Assembly: GCA_004193285.1 (NCBI GenBank)
Contig: SECP01000036.1
Coordinates: forward strand, 31,322-95,321
Source: Myxococcales bacterium
GTDB taxonomy: Bacteria > Myxococcota_A > Polyangia > Polyangiales > Polyangiaceae
DNA: 64,000 nt
Direction: 5' to 3'
Positions 8,101 to 17,166 of the stretch are shown here, piece by piece. Every line of letters begins with the position of its first letter. Positions within the stretch are counted from its first letter, which is position 1. Both the position numbers and the translations under genes were made by a program. The notes below the pieces were generated by a model. It saw nothing but the letters and a program-made list of their open reading frames with translations. It did not search any database and had not been told where the DNA came from.

Positions 8101-9210
8101 ATGAGCACCGCAGCAAGGCTTGCACTCTTCGGCGGCGCCTGCGCGCTCGTCGGGGGGATCGTCTACGGCCGAGTGGGACTGCGGGAGCACAGCGCGCCGA
8201 GGCAAGTCGCCTCGGCCGTGGCTCACTTGCCCACTTCCACCTCGGCCGCACCGGCGCCCGGTACCATCCGCGATCCGCTCGTACCCCAGCGGCCCGTCTA
8301 TCGCGACACTGCGCCGGAGCAGGACGTCGGGGACTGGGTCAAGGCTCGCCCGCGCTTCCAAATCTCGCGAAGCGCCGCCGAACGAGGTGGGCTCGAGCCG
8401 TGCGCAACCCAGCAGGTTGATACGAGCGCCTACACGCCGTGGGCGGCGCTGGGAGCAGGTCGCTACGTGATGCCGAAGGACGCTCCCACGGACGCCGCCG
8501 GCCGATTCGACTTGATCCTGCATTTGCACGGCGAGGAGCCGGTGCTCCGCGAGCTCGTGAAGAGCGAGCAGCGCTTCGTGCTCTACACGCTCACGCTACC
8601 GCCAGACCAAGGGTACGGTCCGCTATTCAGCGGCAGCCACCTGTACGAAAGCGTGGTGGCGGAGGTCGAACAAGCGGTCAGCCGCCGTGCGGGTCTCCGC
8701 GCGCGCGTGCGCCGGGTGGTACTGAGCGCCTGGAGCGCCGGCTTCGTGGGCATCGAGTCCGCGCTCGCACAGCCGACGAGCAAGGACGTGGACGCGGTCG
8801 TCCTGGTGGACGGTCTCCACGCTCCTCGCACGGACATCGAGGCCTTCAAGGCGCAGCTACAGCCGTTCGTGGACTACGCCAGCCGCGCCGCGGCCTCCGA
8901 GCGTTTCATGTTCGTCAGCCACTCGTCGATCGATCCGCCAGACTTCGCCTCCACGACGGAGTGCGCGCACTACTTGGTCGCGAGCTTGGGCGGGAAGCCG
9001 ATCGCGGTTCGCCGCAACGACTCGCTCGGGCTGGAGCTGGTCGAGTACTTCACGCGGGGCAACTTCCACGTGCGCGGCTACTCGGGCAACGACAAGGCGG
9101 ATCACTGCGCCCAGCTCGGCGTGCTGCGCGACGTCTACGGAGCCCTCGGCCGGCGCTGGGCTGCGCCGCGCCCGGCGGCAGGTACGAGCGGCACGCCGAT
9201 TGCTCCGTAA
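8101..9210 (+). CDS. Envelope alpha/beta hydrolase-fold protein
   Basis: The protein begins with a membrane anchor or uncleaved signal (ARLALFGGACALVGGIVYG). The core carries LILHLHGEEP as an oxyanion strand, the nucleophile elbow SAWSAGFVG (pattern x-S-x-G), an acid candidate in VVLVDGLHAP and a late histidine in NDKADHCAQ. The order fits a serine hydrolase, but the substrate cannot be read. Start ATG 8101 gives a good anchor; an ATG at 8014 adds 29 unconserved residues. It is divergent from the membrane protein at 7943 and is followed after nine bases by another small membrane protein. Confidence 0.68.
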   Translation: MSTAARLALFGGACALVGGIVYGRVGLREHSAPRQVASAVAHLPTSTSAAPAPGTIRDPLVPQRPVYRDTAPEQDVGDWVKARPRFQISRSAAERGGLEPCATQQVDTSAYTPWAALGAGRYVMPKDAPTDAAGRFDLILHLHGEEPVLRELVKSEQRFVLYTLTLPPDQGYGPLFSGSHLYESVVAEVEQAVSRRAGLRARVRRVVLSAWSAGFVGIESALAQPTSKDVDAVVLVDGLHAPRTDIEAFKAQLQPFVDYASRAAASERFMFVSHSSIDPPDFASTTECAHYLVASLGGKPIAVRRNDSLGLELVEYFTRGNFHVRGYSGNDKADHCAQLGVLRDVYGALGRRWAAPRPAAGTSGTPIAP

Positions 9211-9219
9211 CGCGGAAGC

Positions 9220-9594
9220 ATGCGTTACCACCGTTCGATTCTGGCCTGGCTCGGGCTCGCCGCCGCAACCGTCACCATCGCGGCCTTGGCCAAGCGGGTG
9301 CTCGCTCAGCGCCCCGGCCCACGCCCCGCAGTGCGACAGCCGCTCGTCGCGCGTGAGTTAGAGGAGCAAGGGCCGGACTCCGTGGCGCTCCCGCCACCGG
9401 CGAGCGTCCGCGATCTGAGCGCTCAGCCGCGGGACCATGCGCGGCGCGCCGCATCCCCCGAGGATGCAGAGGCGATCGGAGCCGACGAGCTGGGCGCTGC
9501 GTTCTTGGCGCGCGCCACCGGTTATGAGCAGCCAGACGACGCCGAAGAGGAAGACGAGCTCTCCGGCTTTCAAATCCACGAAGGTTGGCGTTGA
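9220..9594 (+). CDS. Small membrane-anchored hypothetical protein
   Basis: This 124-residue protein has one N-terminal hydrophobic helix (ILAWLGLAAATVTIAALA), then a charged, proline- and acidic-rich tail ending ELSGFQIHEGWR. It starts nine bases after the hydrolase, on the same strand, so the two may be co-transcribed. No family is recognised. Confidence 0.55.
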   Translation: MRYHRSILAWLGLAAATVTIAALAKRVLAQRPGPRPAVRQPLVARELEEQGPDSVALPPPASVRDLSAQPRDHARRAASPEDAEAIGADELGAAFLARATGYEQPDDAEEEDELSGFQIHEGWR

Positions 9595-9660
9595 AGCTTG
9601 GCAGCGTCCCGAGCGGACGGCCGGAGGCTAGAACATTCTTTCGCTGCGCTTCCGCGAACT

Positions 9661-9676
9661 TGGCGCTTGTGCTGCG
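9661..9676 (+). promoter_or_regulatory. Weak sigma-54-like promoter candidate
   Basis: TGGCGCTTGTGCTGCG has GG and GC separated by ten bases, as in -24/-12 promoters, with 8 of the main consensus positions retained. It lies about 115 bases upstream of the outer-membrane gene at 9791. It could occur by chance in GC-rich DNA. Confidence 0.2.
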
Positions 9677-9790
9677 CTGAATTGTCTCGAATGTGCGGTT
9701 TGGCCCCGGTGGGCTCTGCGCACCAGCGCGCAAATCGCGCGAGATTTTGTACGAATCGGCGCGCGGCATGGTGGCTGCAATCGCGCGCGC

Positions 9791-10402
9791 ATGCTTCATC
9801 GCATTGCCTTCGTTGCGTCCAGTTTAGTGGTGAGCTCGTTGAGTTTCTCGGCGGCAGCGCAGACGCCGCCCGAGCCGGATCCCGGCATGCCCAAGGTTCC
9901 GGCGAACTCGCCTAGCGGCGTGTTTGGCGGCAAGGGGCAGCTGGCCATCTTGGCCGAAGCGGGCGTCGTCTTCTCGCACACCTCCATCAGCGGGACGGAC
10001 GCGTCGTCCACCACGCTGGTGCTACGTCCGGCCGTCGACTACTTCGTCATCGACCACCTGTCGGTCGGCGCCTTCACGGGTGTGAGCTACGAAAAAGCTC
10101 AGGGCGCTAGCACGACGACTTACGCAATCGGCCCTCGCGTGGGTTACGACATTCCCTTCACCTCGCGCTTCTCCCTTTGGCCCAAGGCCGGTCTGTCTTT
10201 CAACAGCACGACGCTGAAGACCGACACGCCGTCTTTCTCCGACACCAACTCCGCGGTGGCCCTGAACCTGTTCGTTCCGGTGATGTACCACACCAATCAC
10301 TACTTCGTGGGTTTCGGTCCCGCGCTCGACCGGGACCTCTCCGGCGATCTCAAGGCCACGACCTTCGCCCTGCGGCTGAACGTCGGCGGCTGGCTGTTCT
10401 AA
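9791..10402 (+). CDS. Outer-membrane beta-barrel protein
   Basis: A signal peptide (MLHRIAFVASSLVVSSLSFSAAAQ) is followed by a Pro-rich spacer, then alternating strands typical of an eight-strand barrel (QLAILAEAGVVFSHTSI, VLRPAVDYFVIDHLSVGAFTGVSYE, TYAIGPRVGYDIPF, TFALRLNVGGWLF). It ends in an aromatic residue, as sorted barrels do. The 203-residue length fits small OmpW/OmpX-like porins or lipid-binding barrels. No transport function can be inferred. It converges with the repeat protein. Confidence 0.75.
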   Translation: MLHRIAFVASSLVVSSLSFSAAAQTPPEPDPGMPKVPANSPSGVFGGKGQLAILAEAGVVFSHTSISGTDASSTTLVLRPAVDYFVIDHLSVGAFTGVSYEKAQGASTTTYAIGPRVGYDIPFTSRFSLWPKAGLSFNSTTLKTDTPSFSDTNSAVALNLFVPVMYHTNHYFVGFGPALDRDLSGDLKATTFALRLNVGGWLF

Positions 10403-10407
10403 GCGAG

Positions 10408-12030
10408 TCAATGTAGGAGCGGCGACGGGTCTGCGGGCTCGTCGTCGTCCGACTCTTCATCCGCGTCGTCCTCGAGCTCTTCGAAGTCCCCGCCTGCGAG
10501 CACCCGCTCCATGCCGCGCTTCAGCTCCGCGCTGGGCTCCTGCGCGATCGCGCGCTCCAGCGCGACGAGCAGCGCGTTCGGCCACTGCGGTTTGGTCCAG
10601 GCGGCCAAAGTGCGCACCGCGACGTTGCGGTTTCGGATGGTGGGGCTCTGCAGAGCCGCTCCCAAAAACGCGATTCCCTTGCCAGGGAACCTCGCGAGCT
10701 CGTTCACGATGGTCTCCAGGTGAGCGTGGGGCTCGAAACCAGCGCGCAGACCCAGCTCCAGACTCGGCCCGGTGGCGATACTGGTGAGCGGCACGTGCGG
10801 CGCCGCCGCGTCCAGCGCGCGGTCGATGGTCGCTCCTTCTGCGCCTTGCATGAGCTGAGACAGCGCGAGCGATAGCTGCCCCGCCTTCACCCGCGCTTCG
10901 TCATGCGCGAAGGTGGATACCCCTCGAGCTCGAGCGGCAGCGCTCGCCAACAGGAACTCCTCGTCTTCACCCGAGCTCAAGCCTTCTTCGATGAGCCGCA
11001 GGGCCTCCGCGCTCTCCCGCAGCTGGCGAATACGGGCCTGGAGTGCAGACGAAGGCTCCGAGCGCGCCGCCAGGGCGTCCAGCGCGGAGAGCTCCTCCAA
11101 ATTTAGCTTGCCGCTCTCCAGGTGCTCCAGGAACGCGGCGACCGCCGCGTCCGCGTGGGGATAATCGGCGAGATCCTGCGCCGGACCTCCGTTCGCCAAG
11201 GCACGCAGGATCCCAGCCGCGCCTTTCAGTAAGGCGGCGTCGGGCGCCGGGCTGCTCAATGCGACGTGCAGCTTTCCGCCCATCGCGGCGGTGTACGCCA
11301 AGTACTCGTCCATGACCGAGTTGCGGAAGCCGTCTCGCAACAGCCACCCTTGCACCTCCGGATCTTGGGAATCCACCAGACGCTCCACCACCTGAATTCG
11401 CCCCCAGCCGTCCACCCGCTGCGCGAGCTGGAAGAGCGCGCGCTCCGCTTGCTCGCGGTTCTGGTTGACGAGCGCTACCGCCGCAAACAGCGTGAATTCG
11501 TCATGCACGCCGAGCGCGAGGATGAGCTCCGTGTCGTCCGCTTCGATGCTACCGATGAGCGCGAGCCCCAGCTTGACCGCTTCGCGGTGGGGCGCCTCGC
11601 GAGCGAGCACATCGCCGAGCGCGTGAACGCGGTTCGCCTGGATGCCCGTAGCGTCCCGGAGCCTATCCGTCAGGCGGTCTACGATTCCGAGCAGAGGCTC
11701 TCGCGTTGCCAACAGGTAGAGCTGGCGTAGCCTCTCCGAATCCGCGCGCGTGAGCACGGCCACCAGAGCGGCCGCGAGCTCGTCCACCCGCTCTCCGTCC
11801 GTGCTGCGATTGACGTGGTGCCCGAACACGCCGTCCAAAGCGCCGGCGGCCCAGCGCAAGCGGCTGGGCTCTTGGAGCGCCTCGTCCCCCAAAGTCAGCG
11901 CCGCGTCGTCCAGCGCGCCGCTAGGCAGCGTGTGACGCCGCAGATGTTCGTAGATGCTCTCACCGTCGGGCCAGGGCCGCGCCACACCGGTGAGCGACCA
12001 GCTGCCGCGAAAGCGATCGAAGAAGCCCAC
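10408..12030 (-). CDS. Large conserved HEAT-like repeat protein, function unknown
   Basis: The conserved N-terminal motif GFFDRFRGSWSLTGVARPWPDGESIYEHLRRH suggests the real start is GTG 12030; the frame extends to 12099. The body is helical, with repeated helix pairs such as LVNQNREQAERALFQLAQRV and WGRIQVVERLVDSQDPEVQGWLL. The tail is very acidic (FEELEDDADEESDDDE). I recall similar sequences in many bacteria under the unreliable name limonene hydroxylase; no such activity can be supported. It lies between the barrel gene and a CBS protein. Confidence 0.7.
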   Translation of the reverse strand: MGFFDRFRGSWSLTGVARPWPDGESIYEHLRRHTLPSGALDDAALTLGDEALQEPSRLRWAAGALDGVFGHHVNRSTDGERVDELAAALVAVLTRADSERLRQLYLLATREPLLGIVDRLTDRLRDATGIQANRVHALGDVLAREAPHREAVKLGLALIGSIEADDTELILALGVHDEFTLFAAVALVNQNREQAERALFQLAQRVDGWGRIQVVERLVDSQDPEVQGWLLRDGFRNSVMDEYLAYTAAMGGKLHVALSSPAPDAALLKGAAGILRALANGGPAQDLADYPHADAAVAAFLEHLESGKLNLEELSALDALAARSEPSSALQARIRQLRESAEALRLIEEGLSSGEDEEFLLASAAARARGVSTFAHDEARVKAGQLSLALSQLMQGAEGATIDRALDAAAPHVPLTSIATGPSLELGLRAGFEPHAHLETIVNELARFPGKGIAFLGAALQSPTIRNRNVAVRTLAAWTKPQWPNALLVALERAIAQEPSAELKRGMERVLAGGDFEELEDDADEESDDDEPADPSPLLH

Positions 12031-12117
12031 GCGCGAAGCATAGAACGTCCTTCGCCACCGACGCCAGAGCCAGAGCCGTAGCCGCTCGAGCGCGGGCAAC
12101 GGGCCAGCCTTGGAAGC

Positions 12118-12588
12118 TCACACCGCGCGCGCCAGCTGCTCGACGTCCGGCCTCTGCACGCCGCTTCCGAGCAGCTCCAGCGCCAGACGGATGAAGTCCG
12201 ACTTCGTGAGGATGCCGAGCAAGGCTCCCTCCGCGTCGACGACTGGCAAGCAGCCGATCTTCGACTCGTAAAGCACCTTGCCCGCTTGAATGATCGAGTC
12301 TTCCGGCTGCACGGTGAGCACCTCGTGCTGCATCACGCGAGCCACGGGCTGCTGGAGAATCACGGCATTGCGCTCGGCTTCCTGGTCCGAAAGAAAGCTA
12401 GACGAGGCGTGCAGTAGGTCACCGTGGCTCAGTAGCCCGACCAATCTGCCCCGGCTGTCCACGACCGGCAGGTGTCTAAAGCGCAGGCGCTGCATGCCTT
12501 GCTCCGCCTCCTCCAGCGCGTCCCCCTCGGTTATGGTGACGATCTTACGCGTCATTACCTCGGCAACGGTGGTGGGCGGCGTGATCAT
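12118..12588 (-). CDS. CBS-domain pair protein
   Basis: Two CBS repeats fill the protein: VAEVMTRKIVTITEGDALEEAEQGMQRLRFRHLPVVD and VARVMQHEVLTVQPEDSIIQAGKVLYESKIGCLPVVD. Each is followed by a GxLxGilt/s-D turn. Such pairs bind adenosine nucleotides and sense energy state in other proteins. No catalytic domain is attached. It is minus strand, between the repeat protein and the MFS-PlsC gene, with no clear operon signal. Confidence 0.9.
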   Translation of the reverse strand: MITPPTTVAEVMTRKIVTITEGDALEEAEQGMQRLRFRHLPVVDSRGRLVGLLSHGDLLHASSSFLSDQEAERNAVILQQPVARVMQHEVLTVQPEDSIIQAGKVLYESKIGCLPVVDAEGALLGILTKSDFIRLALELLGSGVQRPDVEQLARAV

Positions 12589-12671
12589 GCGCGCCCTTAG
12601 TGCAACGTACGAGCCAAGTCTCGCGACTCCTCGTTCGACGCATTTCTGACGCGGTAGTGACCAGATGGGGA

Positions 12672-14615
12672 CTAGCTGGACTCAGGGAGTGGTGCGGGCA
12701 AGAGCGCAACTACCGCACGCTCCACCGCTTCTACGCTGATGCTGGCGGCAGCGAGCGGCGCGCCGACCTTCAGGGAAACCGGTTGCCGCAGGTGACCTAG
12801 CCTTCGACGCAGCGGCCCCTTGCCGTAGCGGCTGAACCAGCTGCCCCACAATCCGTTTAGCCCGAGCGGGATGACCGGCACGGGGTCGCTCTCCACGATG
12901 CGCTCGATGCCGCGCCGGAACGGCGATAGCTTGCCGTCCCTCGTCAGGCGCCCCTCGGGGAAGATGCACACCAGCTCGCCTTCACGAAGCGCCTCCCGAA
13001 TGGAACCGAAGGCGGCCTCCAGCACCTCGGGATTTTCCTTGGCGGAGGCGATGGGGATCACCTTCGCGTCGCGAAAGAGCCGGCCCGTGAGGGGAAGCGC
13101 GAGGAACTCGTGATGCATCACGAACCGGATCGGGCGCTGCGTCGATGCGGCCAAGATCAACCAATCAACGAACGTGACGTGATTGCACACCAGCACCGCG
13201 GCGCCGGTCTTGGGAATGCGCTCCCGGCCCGAGATCTCCAATTTGTACACGACGTGAGCGAGCACCCAGCAAATGAGCCGGAACATGAACTCCGGTACGA
13301 CGCTGTACGTGTAAACCGCGACTCCCACGTTGACGACGGCGAGCACCAGCAGCACTTGCGGCGTGGTCACGCCCAGGCTCGAAAGGAGCGCTAGCGCGGC
13401 GCTGCCCACGACCATGAACACCGCGTTGAGCACGTTGTTCGCGGCTACGACGCGCGCTCGCGTGCCGGGGTCACTGCGACCTTGCAGCAGAGTGTAGAGC
13501 GGCACCGTGAAGACTCCGCCGGAAACGGCCAGCAGCAGCACCGCGGCAGTCGCCCATAGCCCGCGAGATCGCCCCAAAAAATCAGCAATGCCGAGCGACC
13601 CGGCGTGCGCAGCGAGCGGCGCGCTCACCACTCCGAGGAGCGCCAAGAACACGGTGAGCCCGAGGGCGCCGAACGGCACGAGACCCAGCTCTATCTGCTC
13701 GAACGAGAGCTTCTCGCACAGCACCGCGCCGAGCCCGACGCCGACCGAAAACGCGCCCAGAGCAAAGGTGACCACGCCCGGGCCGCCTCCCCAATGCACG
13801 CGCACCAGCTGAGGCAAGACAGACAGCACCACCGCGCCGAGCAGCCAAAACCAGGAGATGCCCAGGATCGAGTGCAGCACCGCGCGGTTCTGGCGAGCAA
13901 TGCCCACTAGCTCCCAATTCGGGCGCAGCCACCCAAAGCTCACGCGCAGGGTCGGGTCCGCCGCGGGCAGCGCGGGCACTCGCCGCGCGGCGAAGAGCCC
14001 TGCCGCCGCGACCGCGACTCCCACGCTCGCCACCTCCAGCCGCGGCCGCGACGCCAGCACACCGCCTGCGATCGTGCCGAGCAAGATGGCGAGAAAGGTG
14101 CCCATCTCGATGTAGGCGTTACCCTTCACGAGCTTCTCTTGCGGGAGCAGCTCCGGCAAGGCTCCGTACTTGAGCGGCCCGAAGAACGCCGCTTGCGTGC
14201 CGAGCAGAAACAACGACATCAGGCAGAGGGTCATGCTGCCCAAGACCAGCCCCGCTCCGCCGACGAGCATGATGACGCACTCGCCCAGCTTGGTGAGCAC
14301 GATCAAGCGCTGCTTGGGATAGCGGTCCGCCAATTGCCCCCCGAGCGCCGAGAACAGGGCGAATGGCAAGATGAGCAGCGCCCCCGCGAGCGCGACCAAG
14401 GCGGTCGGGTCGAGCCCCGCGAAGCTCACCGCCGAAAACGTGATCGTGACCGTCAACGTGGTCTTGAACAGGTTGTCGTTGAAGGCGCCGAGGAATTGCG
14501 TCGTGAAGAGCGCCCCGAAGCCGCCCCGACGCTCGGCGTCACTCGTTACGGAGCGACCTTGCCCGAACGACTCCCTGGTCACTCTCGACTCCCCCGTCCC
14601 GCGCGTCGCACTCAT
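12672..14615 (-). CDS. MFS transporter (LplT-like) fused to PlsC acyltransferase
   Basis: The first 430 residues are an MFS permease with a typical LplT start (FGALFTTQFLGAFNDNLFKTTLTV) and the GGQLADRYPKQRLIVLTK loop. The C-terminal 200 residues are a 1-acyl-glycerol-phosphate acyltransferase domain with the HX4D block NHVTFVDW, RFVMHHEFL, and FPEGRLTRDG. This resembles LplT-Aas lysophospholipid salvage fusions that flip and reacylate lysophospholipids in the inner membrane, but the acyl-ACP synthetase third is missing. It would have to take acyl-ACP or acyl-CoA made elsewhere. It is divergent from the NarL gene by 128 bases. Confidence 0.88.
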   Translation of the reverse strand: MSATRGTGESRVTRESFGQGRSVTSDAERRGGFGALFTTQFLGAFNDNLFKTTLTVTITFSAVSFAGLDPTALVALAGALLILPFALFSALGGQLADRYPKQRLIVLTKLGECVIMLVGGAGLVLGSMTLCLMSLFLLGTQAAFFGPLKYGALPELLPQEKLVKGNAYIEMGTFLAILLGTIAGGVLASRPRLEVASVGVAVAAAGLFAARRVPALPAADPTLRVSFGWLRPNWELVGIARQNRAVLHSILGISWFWLLGAVVLSVLPQLVRVHWGGGPGVVTFALGAFSVGVGLGAVLCEKLSFEQIELGLVPFGALGLTVFLALLGVVSAPLAAHAGSLGIADFLGRSRGLWATAAVLLLAVSGGVFTVPLYTLLQGRSDPGTRARVVAANNVLNAVFMVVGSAALALLSSLGVTTPQVLLVLAVVNVGVAVYTYSVVPEFMFRLICWVLAHVVYKLEISGRERIPKTGAAVLVCNHVTFVDWLILAASTQRPIRFVMHHEFLALPLTGRLFRDAKVIPIASAKENPEVLEAAFGSIREALREGELVCIFPEGRLTRDGKLSPFRRGIERIVESDPVPVIPLGLNGLWGSWFSRYGKGPLRRRLGHLRQPVSLKVGAPLAAASISVEAVERAVVALLPAPLPESS

Positions 14616-14743
14616 GATTAGGCCGAGAAGTGTCCGGGATGAAGGCCTCTCGACGCAAGCGGCACCCTCGCGCGTTCGGGATTTTCCTGGTCTCGCCAGC
14701 AGCCCCTTGCCCCGGAGTCAGCCTCCGGGTGAAAACTCGGCGA

Positions 14744-15427
14744 ATGGCCTTGCGCAAGGTGCTCATGATCGACGACCACGCGATGGTGCGCGAGGGCACG
14801 CGGCTGCTGTTCGCGCAGCAGGACCTCGCTTGCGAGTTGGTGGAGGCTGGCAGCTGGGGGGAGGCGCGACAACTGCTGCAGAGCGCGAGCGATTTCGACT
14901 GGGTGCTGCTGGACTTGGCGCTGCCGGATATCGACGGCATGGTCGCCCTCGCCGAGCTGCGCGCTCACCCTCGCGGGGTGCCGGTCGTGGTGCTTTCGAG
15001 CACGGAGGACCGCGCGGTGGTGCTGGAGTGCATCAACCGCGGTGCGATGGGCTTCATCGCCAAGGCATCCAGCGGCGCCGTGCTCGCGGACGCGCTGCGC
15101 GTCGTGTTCGCGGGCGGCGTTTACCTGCCGCCGGCAATCGTAGGAAAGTCCAGCCCGCCGCCCGAGCCGGCCCAAGTGATGGCCGCGACGCGCGATGAGC
15201 TCACGCGCCTGGGCCTCACCCCGCGGCAGCTCGAGGTTTTGCAGCTCATGGTACAGGGCTTGACCAACAAGCTGATCGCTCAGCGGCTGCAGCTCGCGGA
15301 GCCGACGGTCAAGACCCACGTCGCCGCCGGCTTGCGCGCGTTGAACGTGAAGAACCGTACCCAAGCCGTGTTCGCGCTGGCGAGATGGCGGCCGGGCCAG
15401 GGCCCGCTCGCGGCCAACCATGAATGA
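14744..15427 (+). CDS. NarL/LuxR-type response regulator
   Basis: The receiver domain has the acidic pair VLMIDDH, phospho-acceptor Asp57 (VLLDLALPDIDG), and the switch Lys in GFIAKASS. A LuxR/NarL HTH follows (LTPRQLEVLQLMVQGLTNKLIAQRLQLAEPTVKTHV). ATG 14744 begins MALRKVLMIDD; the frame is open from 14630. The stop overlaps the ATG of the hybrid kinase by eight bases, so the two should be co-translated and probably form a two-component pair. Confidence 0.93.
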   Translation: MALRKVLMIDDHAMVREGTRLLFAQQDLACELVEAGSWGEARQLLQSASDFDWVLLDLALPDIDGMVALAELRAHPRGVPVVVLSSTEDRAVVLECINRGAMGFIAKASSGAVLADALRVVFAGGVYLPPAIVGKSSPPPEPAQVMAATRDELTRLGLTPRQLEVLQLMVQGLTNKLIAQRLQLAEPTVKTHVAAGLRALNVKNRTQAVFALARWRPGQGPLAANHE

Positions 15428-17156
15428 AGCGGCGCCGCTCGCCCAGCGGCTCCTCGCCGCTCAGCTGCGCATCATCATCGGAGAGTCGCCCCAAGGCGTG
15501 GCCGCTCCGGCGCTGCTCGGCGCGATCAGCGCGGCCCTCGTGTGGGAGAGCGCGCCGCGACTGCCGCTCGTCCTCACCCTGAGCTGCCTCCTCCTCACGT
15601 TGAGCGTGTGGTTGTTCTTCTATCGGGAGTTCAAGCGCTCCGGCATCGCCGACGCGGACGCCGATCGCTGGGCGCGGCGAACGTTTTGGAAGACGCTCGC
15701 CCATGGGCTGTGCTGGGGCGTCTATAGCTTGATCGCGTTTCCCGCGAGCCCCACCTACCAGAGCCTTCTCGTGGCCTTCATGTATGGCCTCGTGGCGGGA
15801 GGGGTCGTGGTCGACGGCCCCCACTTCAAGATCTTCACCGCGTTCGCGCTGCCTACCCTGCTGCCCGTCGTCGTCCGCTGCTTCGTGGAGGGAACCACGG
15901 TCAGCATCGCGAGCGGCGCGGCCGGGCTCGTTGGCGTCGGGCAAAGCTTGTTCGCGGCCCTGAGCTCGTCGCGCGTCAACGAGCAGGCCATCTTGGCTCG
16001 CTTCGAAAACCAAGCGCTGCTGGAGGAGCTCGAGAAGCAGAAGGAGCAGGCCCTCGAAGCGCGCAGCCGGGCCGAGGCCGCCAACCGAGAAAAATCGCGG
16101 TTTTTGGCGGCGGCGAGCCACGACCTGCGCCAGCCGATGCATGCGCTACGCCTCTTTGCCTCCGCCGCGCTGAGCAGCCCGAGCGACGCGGAGCGACGGC
16201 TGATCGTGGAGCGTATCGACGCGTCGGTCGGCTCCCTCTCCGCGCTCTTCGATTCTTTGCTGGAGGTCTCGCGGCTGGACGCGGGAGCGCTGGAGCCGCG
16301 CCTGGGCACGTTGCGCCTGCAACCTTTGCTCGCCGAGCTCTTGGCGGAGCACGCCTCCGCGGCCTACGAAAGAGGCCTCACGCTACGCGTCCGCGCGCGG
16401 GACCTCGACGTGCGCACGGACGCGGTGCTGCTCGGTCGGCTGCTCCGCAATCTGCTCTCGAACTCCCTCCGCTACACGGAGCGCGGCGGCGTGCTGCTCT
16501 CATGCCGTCGCCGCGGCAACAAGGCGCGCCTGGAGGTGTGGGACACCGGCGTCGGCATCCCGCCCGAGCTCCAGACCCAAGTCTTCGACGAGTTCTTTCA
16601 GATCGGCAACGCCGAGCGAGATCGCCGGAAGGGCGTCGGCCTTGGCCTCTCGATCGTGGCGCGCATCGCCGCGCTGCTCGGCTACGCGGTAGAGGTGACG
16701 TCACGGGTCGGCAGGGGGTCGCGCTTCGCGGTCGAGCTGCCGCTGCACGACGCGCCCGAGTCGGAAAAGGCGCTCCGGCACCTGCCGAGTGACGGCGCGC
16801 TCTTCGGCGTGCTCGTAGTGGTGCTGGACGACGAGCCCGAGATCTTGGCCGCGATGTCGCTGTGGCTTCGCCAGTACGGCTGCCACGTCATCGCCGCAGA
16901 GTCGCTGGACCAGGCTCGCGCGCTGCTCGGGGCCGAAGGCGCGCCCCCGCAGCTCCTGATCACCGACTACCGATTGCGCGGGGGTGAGACGGGCATGAAC
17001 GCGGCCAGGGCGCTACGCGCAGAGCTCGACCCGGACCTGCCGGTGCTCCTCATCACGGGCGATAGCGGCGTGGACATTTCCGGAGCGGGGTTGAGGCTCC
17101 TCAAGAAGCCGGTCTCGCGCGAGCAGCTCGAGCAGGCGATGCTCGAGCTGCTGTGA
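15420..17156 (+). CDS. Hybrid histidine kinase with C-terminal receiver
   Basis: The N-terminus has four to six hydrophobic helices (about 28-62, 95-155, 163-182). A coiled coil (ALLEELEKQKEQALEARSRAEAA) leads to the HisKA box with His234 (AASHDLRQPMHALRLF). The ATP-lid motifs are RNLLSNSLRYTERGG, DTGVGIPPE, and KGVGLGLSIV. The C-terminal receiver has LDDEPEI, Asp in LLITDYRL, and Lys in LLKKPVS. The signal is unknown and membrane-embedded. The partner regulator overlaps upstream. Confidence 0.93.
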   Translation: MNEAAPLAQRLLAAQLRIIIGESPQGVAAPALLGAISAALVWESAPRLPLVLTLSCLLLTLSVWLFFYREFKRSGIADADADRWARRTFWKTLAHGLCWGVYSLIAFPASPTYQSLLVAFMYGLVAGGVVVDGPHFKIFTAFALPTLLPVVVRCFVEGTTVSIASGAAGLVGVGQSLFAALSSSRVNEQAILARFENQALLEELEKQKEQALEARSRAEAANREKSRFLAAASHDLRQPMHALRLFASAALSSPSDAERRLIVERIDASVGSLSALFDSLLEVSRLDAGALEPRLGTLRLQPLLAELLAEHASAAYERGLTLRVRARDLDVRTDAVLLGRLLRNLLSNSLRYTERGGVLLSCRRRGNKARLEVWDTGVGIPPELQTQVFDEFFQIGNAERDRRKGVGLGLSIVARIAALLGYAVEVTSRVGRGSRFAVELPLHDAPESEKALRHLPSDGALFGVLVVVLDDEPEILAAMSLWLRQYGCHVIAAESLDQARALLGAEGAPPQLLITDYRLRGGETGMNAARALRAELDPDLPVLLITGDSGVDISGAGLRLLKKPVSREQLEQAMLELL

Positions 17157-17166
17157 GCCGCGGCCG

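Noticed and set aside
7284..8420. 378-codon plus-strand frame
   Set aside because: Antisense to the PEGA and membrane protein genes and out of phase with the hydrolase; Arg-rich shadow.
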